Shown one piece after another: positions 35,748 to 45,479 of a stretch of DNA of 64,000 nt. Position 1 is the first letter of the stretch, and each line of letters opens with the position of its first letter. Both the position numbers and the translations under genes were made by a program. This DNA comes from Candidatus Zixiibacteriota bacterium (lineage in GTDB: Bacteria > Zixibacteria > MSB-5A5 > GN15 > FEB-12), in assembly GCA_022571985.1 (NCBI GenBank), contig JACZWU010000005.1, positions 186,001 to 250,000 on the forward strand. Direction: 5' to 3'. The notes under the pieces were generated by a model. It did not search any database and was not told where the DNA came from. It saw only the letters and a program-made list of their open reading frames with translations.

Positions 35748-37037
35748 ATGGCCAATATAACACCGAAGAGGAGAAGTCTGTTTGTATTTATAGGATTGAT
35801 ACTTCTTTTCCCTTTTTATTTGATATCAAAACTGATTACCAAAGATAAACAATTATACATTTTCGGTTCATCGCTGGGTTATCACTTTGCTGATAATAGT
35901 AAATATCTTTTCCTGTATGTAAATGAACATGTCAGACATATTAGGTCAGTTTTTATTTCAAAAAACAGGGATGTCGTAACTTTTGTGAAAAGTATTGGAA
36001 TGAACGCTGAATACTTGTATTCATTTAGCGGTTTGAGAACAGTAATACGTGCCAAGAAAGCTTTTATTTCCCATTCAATAGAGGATATTCATCCTGTACT
36101 TACAAGCGGTTCGGAAGTGATTCAATTATGGCATGGTACTCCCTTAAAAAAGATAGGGTACGATATGGATTGGATTAACGACAACGGAACAAATAAAATT
36201 CGAAATTTGATAAGAAACATGTGCTATTCGATTATTCCTTATCTATACAGCAGCCGCTGTTTTGATAAAATAGTTATTTCATCTGATTTTAACTATCCGT
36301 CTTTTAAGAGCGCTTTTAATATTTCCGAAACTATAATTGATGTCATGGGACAATCTCGTAATGATTCAATGTCAAGAGATTATAATTTTGATGAAAAGTG
36401 CTTTCCCGAAATTAAAGCATTAGAACATTTAAAAAAACGATTCGAATATATAATTAGCTGGCTGCCTACTCATAGAAAGCCGGCTCCTATAAATATCCTG
36501 AATCTCATGAACGATTACAAATTTGATATTGATGCTTTTAATGAAAACTTGAGAAGTCTAAATGCCGTATTATTATTGAAACCGCATTTTCTGGAATTAG
36601 AAATCGCCGAGAATATGATCAAAGATAAATCCAATATATTGATTTATCGCGAGGTAGATCCGTACCCTTTATTGAGATTCACTGACATTTTGATCACGGA
36701 TTATTCAAGTATATGTTTTGATTTCTTAATAATGAACAGACCAATAATATTTACACCATTTGACTTTGATGATTATATAAAAAATAGCGGGGGTCTATAT
36801 TATGATTACGACGAAGTTACACCAGGTCCGAAGTGTTATGACTGGATAGAAGTAATGAAAGAGATTGAAGCGAGTATTAGCTTTATCAATAGAAGAGAAG
36901 AGGATTCATATGCGAAAGAAAGGGTCAGAGTAAATGGATTATTTAATAAATTTAATGACGGGTTCTCAAAACGTATCGTTGATAACTATTTTGTGAAAAG
37001 TGATGACGCTCAAACGAAAAACAGTGATCCTTATTAG
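35748..37037 (+). CDS. CDP-glycerol glycerophosphotransferase (TagB/TagF-like)
   Basis: The 429-residue protein has an N-terminal hydrophobic segment (LFVFIGLILLFPFYLISKL) and the family motifs IQLWHGTPLKKIGYDMDW near 121 and ITDYSSICFDFLIMNRPI near 317. These transferases add polyol-phosphate units to lipid-linked carriers in teichoic acid synthesis and also occur in some capsule loci. Here it lies among Wzx/Wzy genes of an apparently diderm organism, so it may decorate a glycan with phosphoglycerol or a similar unit. Confidence 0.88.
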   Translation: MANITPKRRSLFVFIGLILLFPFYLISKLITKDKQLYIFGSSLGYHFADNSKYLFLYVNEHVRHIRSVFISKNRDVVTFVKSIGMNAEYLYSFSGLRTVIRAKKAFISHSIEDIHPVLTSGSEVIQLWHGTPLKKIGYDMDWINDNGTNKIRNLIRNMCYSIIPYLYSSRCFDKIVISSDFNYPSFKSAFNISETIIDVMGQSRNDSMSRDYNFDEKCFPEIKALEHLKKRFEYIISWLPTHRKPAPINILNLMNDYKFDIDAFNENLRSLNAVLLLKPHFLELEIAENMIKDKSNILIYREVDPYPLLRFTDILITDYSSICFDFLIMNRPIIFTPFDFDDYIKNSGGLYYDYDEVTPGPKCYDWIEVMKEIEASISFINRREEDSYAKERVRVNGLFNKFNDGFSKRIVDNYFVKSDDAQTKNSDPY

Positions 37038-37163
37038 TCCGTTCTTTTGGTTAAGAAAGGTTTTAGTAAAAGAATTCGACCTGGGAATGGTCACTAATCA
37101 CCAAATGAAGTTGAAAGAAACCGGAACTTGAACAAATACACAAACTTAGAAGCAGCTTGAATA

Positions 37164-38414
37164 ATGGGGAGAGCAACAAAATATAAAATTATTTTGTTAA
37201 TGTTTTTTCTCTTTATGTTTCTCGGAAACATATTGAGACTTATTCCTCTTTCGACAGCGCTGGGTTCCTTTAATATATTTGAATTAGTTCTATACGCTTC
37301 CTGTTTACTATTGTTGTTTTTCTCCTGGAAAGATATCAGGAAGTTTCCCGGACTGTTTATACTGATATATTCTTTATTTTTCGTATCCTATTTAATAGGA
37401 GCTCTCAGAGTTCAAGAGGTAAGTACCTTAGCGTTTACATACAACATCAGAATCTTTTTAATGTTTATTACCAGTTATGTGATCGGACTGTCATTCTTCA
37501 GGATTTATGGTTCTAATTTACAAAAGGTCATTAATTTTTATATAGTAGTGTTTGTAGTCAATACAATAGTGGCCTGGGTGATATATTTTATATTTCCTGA
37601 TGCCAGTCAGCTATACGCTTTCCTTTCATTATTTGGTGTAATTTATCACGGGGATCCGCATTTACATAGATTACTGGGTACACTGTTTGACCCCAATTTT
37701 TTCGGCAATTTACTCATTTTACCAATATTGATGTCTTTGTATTTATTCGATTTAACGAGAAAGAAGAAATATTTAGCCGTATTTATTTTTCTGCTATTTT
37801 CGGAATTTTTCACTTTTTCTAGATCTTCCTTACTGGGATTATCACTGGGTCTTATGTTTTACTACTTGCCAGATATAAAAACTTTTATAAATAATTGTCG
37901 GATCAAAAAGTCATTATTTATAAATACTGTTATATTGGCCGCATCTATAGTAAGTATTTTCTATTTGTTCCCTGATGAAATCATAAGAATAACTGAAAGA
38001 TTTACTTCACTAAGACAGGATGAATCAGCGGCGCACCGTTATAATAATTTTGTATTAGCAATGAATCTGTTGTCACAAATTGACGTGTTGATATTCGGAA
38101 TCGGATTTAATTTCTTTTCTTATTTGGGGTTAACCAAATTATCGTCATTAGATTCGTCAATATTAGCATTGATGGTTACTTTGGGTGTTCCAATGTTTTC
38201 TATTACTGCGTTTACGATGAAACGTTTCATTGTATCGTCGCTGTTGGGATTTGTAAAGGAAAGATTATTTGTTAACAAAGTCTATCTGAATTATTTGTTT
38301 GTCAGTTTGCTTTTATGTAATTTGAACCCTCTATTATTATATCCATTTTGGTTTTTCTGCATGTTTCCATTATTATGTTATTTCCGATTAAATAATACGA
38401 AGAGCATTAGATAA
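37164..38414 (+). CDS. O-antigen polymerase-like (Wzy/ligase family) membrane protein
   Basis: The 416-residue protein has about 10-12 hydrophobic helices and a large periplasmic loop with HRLLGTLFDPNFFGNLLILP near 173-192 and FFTFSRSSLLGLSLGLMFYY near 214-233. This matches the O-antigen polymerase/ligase family, where sequence is poorly conserved. It would polymerise repeat units flipped by Wzx. The sequence is very AT-rich (16 of 60 bases are G or C at 38341-38400). The stop directly abuts the next ATG. Confidence 0.8.
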   Translation: MGRATKYKIILLMFFLFMFLGNILRLIPLSTALGSFNIFELVLYASCLLLLFFSWKDIRKFPGLFILIYSLFFVSYLIGALRVQEVSTLAFTYNIRIFLMFITSYVIGLSFFRIYGSNLQKVINFYIVVFVVNTIVAWVIYFIFPDASQLYAFLSLFGVIYHGDPHLHRLLGTLFDPNFFGNLLILPILMSLYLFDLTRKKKYLAVFIFLLFSEFFTFSRSSLLGLSLGLMFYYLPDIKTFINNCRIKKSLFINTVILAASIVSIFYLFPDEIIRITERFTSLRQDESAAHRYNNFVLAMNLLSQIDVLIFGIGFNFFSYLGLTKLSSLDSSILALMVTLGVPMFSITAFTMKRFIVSSLLGFVKERLFVNKVYLNYLFVSLLLCNLNPLLLYPFWFFCMFPLLCYFRLNNTKSIR

Positions 38415-39497
38415 ATGCGGCTTTCAATTGATTGCCGAATGTGGCGTTCCAGCGGGATTGGTACTTATCTCAGAAACTTGGTGCCGCATCTTATCACTTT
38501 ATTACCAAATTTCAAAATATATCTGTTAGGTCATATTAATGACCTGCAACAGATAAATGATGAAAATGATAATGTAGATATAGTCGAATGTAACTCTCCG
38601 ATATATTCAATATCGGAACAGTATGAGATGTTAAGAAAAATGCCTAAATGTGATATGTTTTTCTCACCGCATTATAACATACCCCTGTTATTTCGAGGCA
38701 TTCAGATAACGACTATACATGATTTATTTCATATTGCTGATGAAAATGACAATAAAACGTTAATTATGAAAATATATGCTCGAGGCATGCTTTCAGCAGC
38801 TTTAAGAAAATCACGCATAGTATTTACAGACTCAAATTTCACGCTGTCTGAAATGATAAAGTATAAGCTGCCAGGAGTTGAAAAGGTCAGGGTTATTCAT
38901 ATCGGTGCAGGTTTTTCTAATATAGAAAAATCAGCTGAAAATGATCGTAAATATATTGTATATGTTGGTAATATTAAACCACACAAAAATTTAAAGAGAT
39001 TAATTACCGCATATAAAATTCTTCATGAAAAATACAATATTAAATTACCTTTAATGATAGTAGGCGAAGCGGATAGTTTTATTACCGGTATTCCTGGTTT
39101 TAGAGAAGAAATAGCTGATTCCGCATGGAGTAAATGGATCACATTTACTGGTAAAGTAAGTGATGAAAAATTGATTAGTATCTATCAAAAAGCATCTATT
39201 CTTGTATTACCATCATTGTACGAAGGATTTGGTTTGCCTCCGCTTGAAGCTATGGCATGCGGCTGCCCATGCGTGGTGTCAAATGTTGCTTCTTTACCTG
39301 AAGTATGCGGTGAAGCGGCTCTTTACTGTGACCCTTACGATGTTCAAGATATTGCAAGAAAAATATATGAATTAATCGTCAACGATGATCTCAGGGAAAC
39401 GCTTATTGCTAAAGGCTTTAAGCAGGTCGAGACGTACAAATGGGAAAATACTGCCACTTTTATTGTGAAAGCTTTGGAAGAAGTTATAGATTGTTAA
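38415..39497 (+). CDS. Glycosyltransferase, GT4 family
   Basis: The 360-residue protein has the two-domain GT-B pattern. [12 protein letters not shown] is near the N-terminus, [17 protein letters not shown] near 178, and the nucleotide-sugar motif [20 protein letters not shown] (E-x7-E) near 271. A retaining GT4-type transferase using a nucleotide sugar is predicted; the sugar is not identifiable. It begins immediately after the polymerase stop and is probably translated with it. Confidence 0.93.
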   Translation: MRLSIDCRMWRSSGIGTYLRNLVPHLITLLPNFKIYLLGHINDLQQINDENDNVDIVECNSPIYSISEQYEMLRKMPKCDMFFSPHYNIPLLFRGIQITTIHDLFHIADENDNKTLIMKIYARGMLSAALRKSRIVFTDSNFTLSEMIKYKLPGVEKVRVIHIGAGFSNIEKSAENDRKYIVYVGNIKPHKNLKRLITAYKILHEKYNIKLPLMIVGEADSFITGIPGFREEIADSAWSKWITFTGKVSDEKLISIYQKASILVLPSLYEGFGLPPLEAMACGCPCVVSNVASLPEVCGEAALYCDPYDVQDIARKIYELIVNDDLRETLIAKGFKQVETYKWENTATFIVKALEEVIDC

Positions 39498-39567
39498 AAT
39501 TAATAAAATTTATTTAATAGATTACAGCATAAACTTTAGCGAAGTTATTTCCTGAGGAGATAAAAAA

Positions 39568-40467
39568 ATGAATTCCACAATAATGGAACACATTACTTCC
39601 TGTAACATCTGTGAAAGTAACAATATTGAACCATTGGATAAATTGCGAAATTTCTGGAAATGCACTAATTGTGGATATGTTTTTGACAATCCTCGTCCTA
39701 CGCAGACGGAAATTAAAAACTTCTATTCGAAACCGTCACAATATGATGAATGGCTCTTACACGAGAAACAACGAAATGATCTTTGGAAGAGGAGGATTAG
39801 AAAGATAGGCAAGCATGAAAAACCTGGCTCTCTTCTTGATATTGGAACAGGTATAGGACAATTCTTATACCTAATACAGCAAAATTACAGTGAGGTTCTG
39901 GGAATTGAAATTTCAAAAAGTGCAATATCAATCGCTAAAGAAAAATATAATATAGATGTCTTAGAGGGAGACATTTACAACGCTGCTATTCCATCCGGGA
40001 TAAATTTCGACATAATTACGATATTTCATGTTTTGGAACATGTACCAGATCCAAAGCAAGTTATTGACAGATGTCATTCTCTTTTATGCCAGGGAGGCAA
40101 ATTGATCGTGGCCGTTCCGAATGACGTGAATTCACTCAGATTGAGCGGCTTATCCATGATAAAAAGGATACTTGGTCGATGTGGCTTTGGAGCCTATAAA
40201 AATGCCGGAAGACTTGGGATATCACGTCTTACGCTTGATGGTTCTATGGGTGAAATCCACTTGTCACATTTTACTCCTGATGTGTTGCAACAATTTCTTG
40301 AAGATTCAGGGTTTGAGGTAGTTGACAATTCGTTAGACCCTTACTTCGTAGCCTCTGGTCTCAAAAACTTATTTCACAAGACGTACTATCTTCTTATGGT
40401 CATACTTAAAATACTGTCGAATAAGAACTACTATGAAACTATTTGGATGACAGCCAGAAAACAGTGA
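39568..40467 (+). CDS. SAM-dependent methyltransferase with N-terminal zinc ribbon
   Basis: The 299-residue protein has a four-Cys zinc ribbon (C12, C15, C32, C35) and then motif I LLDIGTGIGQFLYLI near residue 88. TIFHVLEHVPDPKQVI follows near 150, as in the Methyltransf_23-type family. Such proteins methylate sugars or lipid-linked intermediates, including chain-terminating methylation. A GAGGAG site precedes the ATG. Its place between two glycosyltransferase genes suggests a role in modifying the polysaccharide. Confidence 0.88.
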   Translation: MNSTIMEHITSCNICESNNIEPLDKLRNFWKCTNCGYVFDNPRPTQTEIKNFYSKPSQYDEWLLHEKQRNDLWKRRIRKIGKHEKPGSLLDIGTGIGQFLYLIQQNYSEVLGIEISKSAISIAKEKYNIDVLEGDIYNAAIPSGINFDIITIFHVLEHVPDPKQVIDRCHSLLCQGGKLIVAVPNDVNSLRLSGLSMIKRILGRCGFGAYKNAGRLGISRLTLDGSMGEIHLSHFTPDVLQQFLEDSGFEVVDNSLDPYFVASGLKNLFHKTYYLLMVILKILSNKNYYETIWMTARKQ

Positions 40468-40523
40468 ACCTATTTGTCTCTTATTCATCATGAAATTATA
40501 GAGACAAGGCAAGAAGGAGTACT

Positions 40524-41648
40524 GTGAAAACTGCAATAGTTCATGACTGGCTGGTGACGTATGGAGGAGCTGAACGTGTCCTTGAGCAGATGCTTCTGAT
40601 CTATCCCGAAGCTGACCTTTTTTCGCTTTACGATTTTATTCCGGAGGGGAAGAGGGGTTTTATTCTGGATAAGAAGGTGACCACCTCGTTTTTGCAGAAA
40701 ATGCCGTTCGCAAAAAGCAAATACCGCAGTTACCTGCCGCTCATGCCCCTCGCAATAGAACAATTTGACCTTTCGCAATATGACCTCATAATTTCAAGTT
40801 CCTACGCTGTCGCAAAGGGTGTTATCACCGGCCCCGATCAGCTTCACATTTGCATGTGCTATTCTCCTATCAGATATGCCTGGGATTTGACACATCAATA
40901 TCTCGAAGAATCCGGGCTGAATACGGGAATTAAAGGCTGGATTGCAAAATACATGCTTCACAAAATTAGAATGTGGGATTATCGCACTGCTAATGGTGTT
41001 GATGATTTTATCTCTATTTCAAACTATATAAGTCGGCGAATCAAAAAAGTTTACAACAGAGAGTCTTCAGTAATATATCCACCTGTTGACTTGGATTTTT
41101 TTAAACTCCACACTCAGAAAGATGATTATTATCTGACAACATCAAGATTCGTTCCATACAAAAAAATTGGAATGATTGTCGAAGCATTTTCAAAAATGCC
41201 CGAAAAGAAACTGGTCGTAATAGGAGACGGTCCTCAGTTCAAAAAAGTTAAATCACTTGCCGCTTCAAACGTAGAACTGATGGGCTTTCAGTCCAGGGAG
41301 ACAATTCGCGAATATATGCAGCGGGCAAAAGCGTTCGTTTTTACCGCAGTTGAAGATTTCGGTATAGTCACGGTAGAAGCTCAGGCCTGCGGTACGCCCG
41401 TTATCGCTTATGGTAAAGGAGGGTCGCTTGAAACGGTTATTGAAAACGAGACAGGCATCTTCTTCTATCGACAGCATCCGGATGATATCATCAAGGCCGT
41501 AAAACGATTCGAGAGCGGTATTGTTGCTTTTGACCCTGCCATTGTTCACAATAATGCTAAGAGATTTGCCGAAGAAAGGTTTAAAAAGGAATTCAAAGAT
41601 TTTGTTGAAAAAGCTGTTAATTCTCATTATGATAATGTTAATAATTAA
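40524..41648 (+). CDS. Glycosyltransferase, GT4 family (mannosyltransferase WbaZ-like)
   Basis: The 374-residue GT-B enzyme begins KTAIVHDWLVTYGGAERVLE, has HICMCYSPIRYAWDLTHQYL near 110 and SVIYPPVDLDFF near 180, and carries the donor motif EDFGIVTVEAQACGTPVIAY near 277. The opening segment and the YxxPIRYxWD element are typical of WbaZ-like mannosyltransferases of O-antigen loci; the sugar assignment is tentative. Its composition is less AT-rich than the preceding genes. GAAGGAG precedes the GTG start. Confidence 0.9.
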   Translation: MKTAIVHDWLVTYGGAERVLEQMLLIYPEADLFSLYDFIPEGKRGFILDKKVTTSFLQKMPFAKSKYRSYLPLMPLAIEQFDLSQYDLIISSSYAVAKGVITGPDQLHICMCYSPIRYAWDLTHQYLEESGLNTGIKGWIAKYMLHKIRMWDYRTANGVDDFISISNYISRRIKKVYNRESSVIYPPVDLDFFKLHTQKDDYYLTTSRFVPYKKIGMIVEAFSKMPEKKLVVIGDGPQFKKVKSLAASNVELMGFQSRETIREYMQRAKAFVFTAVEDFGIVTVEAQACGTPVIAYGKGGSLETVIENETGIFFYRQHPDDIIKAVKRFESGIVAFDPAIVHNNAKRFAEERFKKEFKDFVEKAVNSHYDNVNN

Positions 41649-41697
41649 AATATTATCTGTTGCAAACAATATAATATGAGTATGTCAAATATTCAAA

Positions 41698-42741
41698 ATG
41701 CAAAACAACTATAGTCAGATTGAAGACAATTCAGAATTTAGCCTCTTTGATTTTGCTTCGATTATCGTAAATCATATAAAATTTATTGTTTACACTATCG
41801 GTATATTGATGCTGCTAACGATTGCAACGTTGTTTCTACTGCCGAATAAATATACTTCAACTGCTTCTATTCTACCAAGCGGCTCTCCCAATTCGTTTAG
41901 TGAACTTAAATCTCTTGCAGGCATAGGAACCAGTTCCAACCTGAATGAAAATCCATCGGCACTGTTTCCACCAATTCTAAAATCGCTGCATATTGCTAAT
42001 GCAATTTTATCCGAAAAGTATTCGTTTCATGTTGGCGGAAATATAAAGATATTAACTCTCGAAGAATATTTTGACGAATATGATAATGACAAACTCGTAT
42101 ATGAACTTGCTAAAATCTCATCTTTCAATACAGATAAAAAAACAGCTGTTATTCACCTGGCTGTTGAAACAAAGTATCCCGCTTTTTCGCAGGCGCTGGT
42201 CGCAAAATATCTTTTTGAATTAGAAAATTACAATCTCTACAAACGACGTTCGAAGGCAAAGGAAAACGAAGTATACCTCGCCAAACAGTTAAGTGCGATC
42301 AAAGAAAAACTCTCGGCTGCAGAAAACGAACGAGAACGATTTCAGACAGAAAATAGTAATTGGTACGCAAGCAGCAATGCCATAATTGTTAAAACATTGT
42401 CCCGCTTAGACAGAGAGGTAGAAATAAAATCAAGTATCTACTTGTTTTTAACTCAAGAATATGAGAAAACAAAATTTGAAGCTCAAAAAAATGTGCCAAT
42501 TATTCAAATTTTGGATAGTCCGTCATTACCTACTGAAAAATCGAGCCCCCATAGAACGCTCATTTTACTGTTAGTTTTTGTAATAAGTTTATTTTTGACA
42601 GGTTTCATGGTTATCATATATGAATCGATTAAAAAACATTCAAGAAAGCAGGAAAAGGAAGTGTTAGATCATATAAAAAGTGATCTAAAAAGTACTTTCC
42701 CGACCATAAGTAAATACGTTTTTAGAACAAAGAATCAATAG
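41698..42741 (+). CDS. Wzz-type chain-length determinant protein
   Basis: The 347-residue protein has a membrane helix at about 28-50 (VYTIGILMLLTIATLFLLP), a periplasmic coiled-coil region (about 180-270) and a second helix at about 281-305 (LILLLVFVISLFLTGFMVI). A short basic tail follows, with no tyrosine-kinase domain. This is the Wzz/polysaccharide co-polymerase layout that sets chain length in Wzy-dependent assembly. It ends the locus. Confidence 0.9.
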   Translation: MQNNYSQIEDNSEFSLFDFASIIVNHIKFIVYTIGILMLLTIATLFLLPNKYTSTASILPSGSPNSFSELKSLAGIGTSSNLNENPSALFPPILKSLHIANAILSEKYSFHVGGNIKILTLEEYFDEYDNDKLVYELAKISSFNTDKKTAVIHLAVETKYPAFSQALVAKYLFELENYNLYKRRSKAKENEVYLAKQLSAIKEKLSAAENERERFQTENSNWYASSNAIIVKTLSRLDREVEIKSSIYLFLTQEYEKTKFEAQKNVPIIQILDSPSLPTEKSSPHRTLILLLVFVISLFLTGFMVIIYESIKKHSRKQEKEVLDHIKSDLKSTFPTISKYVFRTKNQ

Positions 42742-43057
42742 AAGTTTTATATGACACGAGCCAGCTAAGATCCATTCACTGGCCGCGTGTTTCTGATGTC
42801 TTATGCAGCCACCAATCTGTTTCGAGTGCCTCTCTGAAAAGCTGATCTGTTTACCCGAAATATCACTGGTAAAAGTTTCGAAATAATAGCCGCCCAAAAA
42901 CCGATGCTGATTGCATACCAACTTCGAAGCGAGGCGGACTGGCAGGCTTTTAGTGGTTTCTCAAAAAAAGCAGCCCAACGGAAATGAGCAGAATCGGTCC
43001 AAAAATCTGGTCTGATTCGCTATTTTTTAGCCGTCACCAAGCCGTTTTCAATTAGGG
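42742..43057. other. Intergenic region, possible decayed coding DNA on the minus strand
   Basis: No intact gene is seen. Minus-strand frames contain protein-like pieces separated by stops (for example PILLISVGLLFLRN and REALETDWWLHKTSETRG), and the composition is less AT-rich than the adjoining polysaccharide genes. This may be the remnant of a gene, but I recognise no family. Confidence 0.3.
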
Positions 43058-43086
43058 TTGCTTTTATACAGTCTCTTGGCTATAAT
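43058..43086 (+). promoter_or_regulatory. Promoter of tRNA-Tyr
   Basis: TTGCTT, 17 bases, then a perfect TATAAT, with the tRNA beginning 24 bases after the -10 box. Confidence 0.55.
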
Positions 43087-43109
43087 TGCCCTTCAACTTT
43101 TTATTGATT

Positions 43110-43191
43110 GGTGGGGTTCCCGAGTGGTCAAAGGGAACAGACTGTAAATCTGTCGGCGTAGCCTTCGGAGGTTCAAATCCTCCCCCCACCA
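43110..43191 (+). tRNA. tRNA-Tyr (GTA)
   Basis: The 82-base class II tRNA has acceptor GGTGGGG/CCCCACC, anticodon stem CAGA/TCTG with loop CTGTAAA (anticodon GTA), a long variable arm (GTCGGCGTAGCCTTC) and T-arm GGAGG/CCTCC with TTCAAAT. The discriminator is A, and CCA is not encoded. It sits at the right border of the polysaccharide locus, as tRNA-Phe does at the left. Confidence 0.97.
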
Positions 43192-43285
43192 CTTATAAAA
43201 CTCGCCAAACATTTGACATTTGAAGCCTGTTTAGTTAGCTATACTGTTCAATCAGTAATTAACATAAACCAAAAGGAGCCAGGAT

Positions 43286-43885
43286 ATGCCGGCAACTTTG
43301 CCAAGCTTACCATACGGATATGACGCGCTCGAGCCCTATATCGACGCCAAAACGATGGAAATCCATCACACCAAGCACCATCAGGCCTATACTGATAAAT
43401 TTAACGCTGCAGTAGATAGTGAGCCTTCTGTAGCAGGAAAATCAGCCGAAGAGCTGATCACAAATCTTGACACTGTCCCTGAGAACATCCGCAACGCTGT
43501 TCGCAACAATGGCGGCGGCTTTGTTAATCATTGCTTCTTTTGGGAGATAATGAAAAAAGACGTAGCATACGGCGGAGCAGTAGCCGATGCTATAAACTCT
43601 GGGTTTGGCGGAATTGACGGCTTCAAATCTCAGTTCTCGACAGCAGCAATGACCCGATTTGGATCCGGCTGGGCCTGGTTAGTTTCAAGCGACGGCAAGC
43701 TAGAAATTATGTCGACTGCCAATCAGGACTCGCCGCTTTCAATAGGGAAGACGCCGCTTATCGGACTCGATGTCTGGGAGCACGCCTATTACTTAAACTA
43801 TCAGAACCGTCGCCCGGATTATATCGCGGCCTTTTTTAACATTATCAACTGGGACAAAGTGAACGAGATTTATTCGGCGCTATAG
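43286..43885 (+). CDS. sodA: Superoxide dismutase, Mn type
   Basis: The 199-residue Fe/Mn-family enzyme converts superoxide to O2 and H2O2. Metal ligands are visible in [12 protein letters not shown] (His), [10 protein letters not shown] (His) and [14 protein letters not shown] (Asp, His). GGGFVNH and TANQDSPL carry the Gly and Gln positions typical of Mn rather than Fe enzymes. There is no signal peptide, so it is cytoplasmic. AAGGAG precedes the ATG. A TATACT box lies about 40 bases upstream; the nearest TTGACA is 21 bases before it, too far for a normal promoter. Confidence 0.95.
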   Translation: MPATLPSLPYGYDALEPYIDAKTMEIHHTKHHQAYTDKFNAAVDSEPSVAGKSAEELITNLDTVPENIRNAVRNNGGGFVNHCFFWEIMKKDVAYGGAVADAINSGFGGIDGFKSQFSTAAMTRFGSGWAWLVSSDGKLEIMSTANQDSPLSIGKTPLIGLDVWEHAYYLNYQNRRPDYIAAFFNIINWDKVNEIYSAL

Positions 43886-43914
43886 AAATAACTCTGTAAT
43901 TGCAGTTGATTCAT

Positions 43915-43946
43915 AAGGCAGTACCCTTTACTGGTTCTGCCTTTTT
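43915..43946 (+). terminator. Rho-independent terminator after sodA
   Basis: AAGGCAG and CTGCCTT form the stem (with an inner ACC/GGT) and are followed by a T run. Confidence 0.8.
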
Positions 43947-44010
43947 CAATCAGCCGTTTACCTTTGTGATTTGTGTTCTTTATCAGATTGCCCTATTTTA
44001 GCCAGACTAT

Positions 44011-45384
44011 ATGCCTGACAACCCAGAGAAAAAACGCGCCGTTTACACCGATGGTTCCATCCTTACTGCCATTCTCAAAATGGGTCTGCCGTCGATGTTT
44101 GGTTTTCTGACCGCCAACATCTACCGCTTAGTCGACACCTGGTGGGTTTCACAGCTTCCCGAGGGAGAAAATGCTGTTGCCGGGCTTACATTTTTTGGCA
44201 CAATCCTCTGGTTGTTATTCTCATTTAATGCGCTGGTTGGCCCGGGTTCGGTTGCCATAATTTCTCGCAGGTACGGTGAGAAAGCTTATGACGCCGCCGA
44301 AAAGGCCATTAAAGAGGCGCTCATCCTAAAGTTTTTTTTCGGATTCCTGTTTGGCGGCCTCGGCTTAGTTTTGCTTCGGCCTATTCTTATTCTCCTGGGG
44401 GCAGAGGGTAACGCTCTGGAGTTTGGTTTTGATTACGGACAGATAATGCTTGTCGGCTTAGCCTTTAATTTTGCGGTCTATACAATATTTACTGCTTTTA
44501 GAGGTGTTGCCAACCCGAATCAGGCGATGACTTTGATGCTTGCTTCGAATGCACTGAACATGATTCTTGACCCGCTTTTCATTTTTGGCTACGCCGGTTT
44601 TCCGGCGATGGGTGTAAGGGGCGCCGCAGTGGCCTCATTCATAAGTATTTTCGTTACATTGGTGGCAGGGCTGATAATACTCTATGGCGATTTCGCCAAT
44701 ATCAAACTCCATCTGCGAGGAAAACTAAGTGTCTCAGTCAGTTCAATGTGGACGATTGTCAAAATCGGTATTCCTGCCTGGCTTGGCGAATTTTCTTTCT
44801 CCGGTGCCAGACTGATAATCGTGCCAATCGTGGCTACCTTTGGAACAAGCGTAGTAGCTGCCTATGGTGTCGGAAATCTCATAACAGAGATGGGCGTAAT
44901 GATTTTGGTCGGTATAGGTGTGGGGGTGTCTGCTTTAATCGGTCAGACTCTTGGCAGCGGCAAAACCGAGCGCGCCAAGCAAACAGCCACTCAGTCTATT
45001 TACCTGGGAATAGGAATAATGACTCTGTTTGGACTGGCTGTGTTTTTCTTCGCTGAAGAAACTATGGAAATGTTTTTTAGCAGTCAGGATACGATAGCAG
45101 TCGGCAGCGTTATGCTGAAAATATATGCTGTCGGTTTTCCATTTTTTGGGGCATTTCTGATGATATCAGAAATCCACATGGGCGTAGGTTTAAACATTCC
45201 GGCGATGGTCATTAATTTCATAAACTCCTGGGTGTTGGAAGTCATTCCGATTTACTTTTTTACACAGCACTTTGGATTCGGAGTTACGTTTATCTGGTGG
45301 ACAATTGTCGCCGCGCTTTCGATAAGCTCGTTCATATTCTACTTATATTACCGGCGTGGCAGGTGGCTTAATCATTCTGTCTAG
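44011..45384 (+). CDS. MATE-family multidrug exporter
   Basis: The 457-residue protein has about 12 helices in two halves, with the MATE features GLPSMFGFLTANIYRLVDTWW near the start, FRGVANPNQAMTLMLASNALN near 168 and the matching ALIGQTLGSGKTERAKQ in the second half. It would export cationic compounds in exchange for Na+ or H+. No ribosome-binding site is evident. It is a single gene between sodA and the ABC exporter. Confidence 0.93.
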   Translation: MPDNPEKKRAVYTDGSILTAILKMGLPSMFGFLTANIYRLVDTWWVSQLPEGENAVAGLTFFGTILWLLFSFNALVGPGSVAIISRRYGEKAYDAAEKAIKEALILKFFFGFLFGGLGLVLLRPILILLGAEGNALEFGFDYGQIMLVGLAFNFAVYTIFTAFRGVANPNQAMTLMLASNALNMILDPLFIFGYAGFPAMGVRGAAVASFISIFVTLVAGLIILYGDFANIKLHLRGKLSVSVSSMWTIVKIGIPAWLGEFSFSGARLIIVPIVATFGTSVVAAYGVGNLITEMGVMILVGIGVGVSALIGQTLGSGKTERAKQTATQSIYLGIGIMTLFGLAVFFFAEETMEMFFSSQDTIAVGSVMLKIYAVGFPFFGAFLMISEIHMGVGLNIPAMVINFINSWVLEVIPIYFFTQHFGFGVTFIWWTIVAALSISSFIFYLYYRRGRWLNHSV

Positions 45385-45479
45385 CTAAATTCATTCAACA
45401 TTCAGACTCAATCCCAGTTTTAGTTGCTTCTCCCCATTAAAACTTCGTTTATGAAAATCTAATATAACTGGAAGCAAAA

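Noticed and set aside
42685-42921. Minus-strand frame of 78 residues at the end of the wzz gene
   Set aside because: It overlaps wzz in antisense, has no ribosome-binding site and no recognisable family; at most it covers part of a decayed gene.
43213-43245. TTGACA and TATACT as a sodA promoter
   Set aside because: The 21-base spacer is too long for a standard sigma-70 promoter; only the -10 box is plausible.
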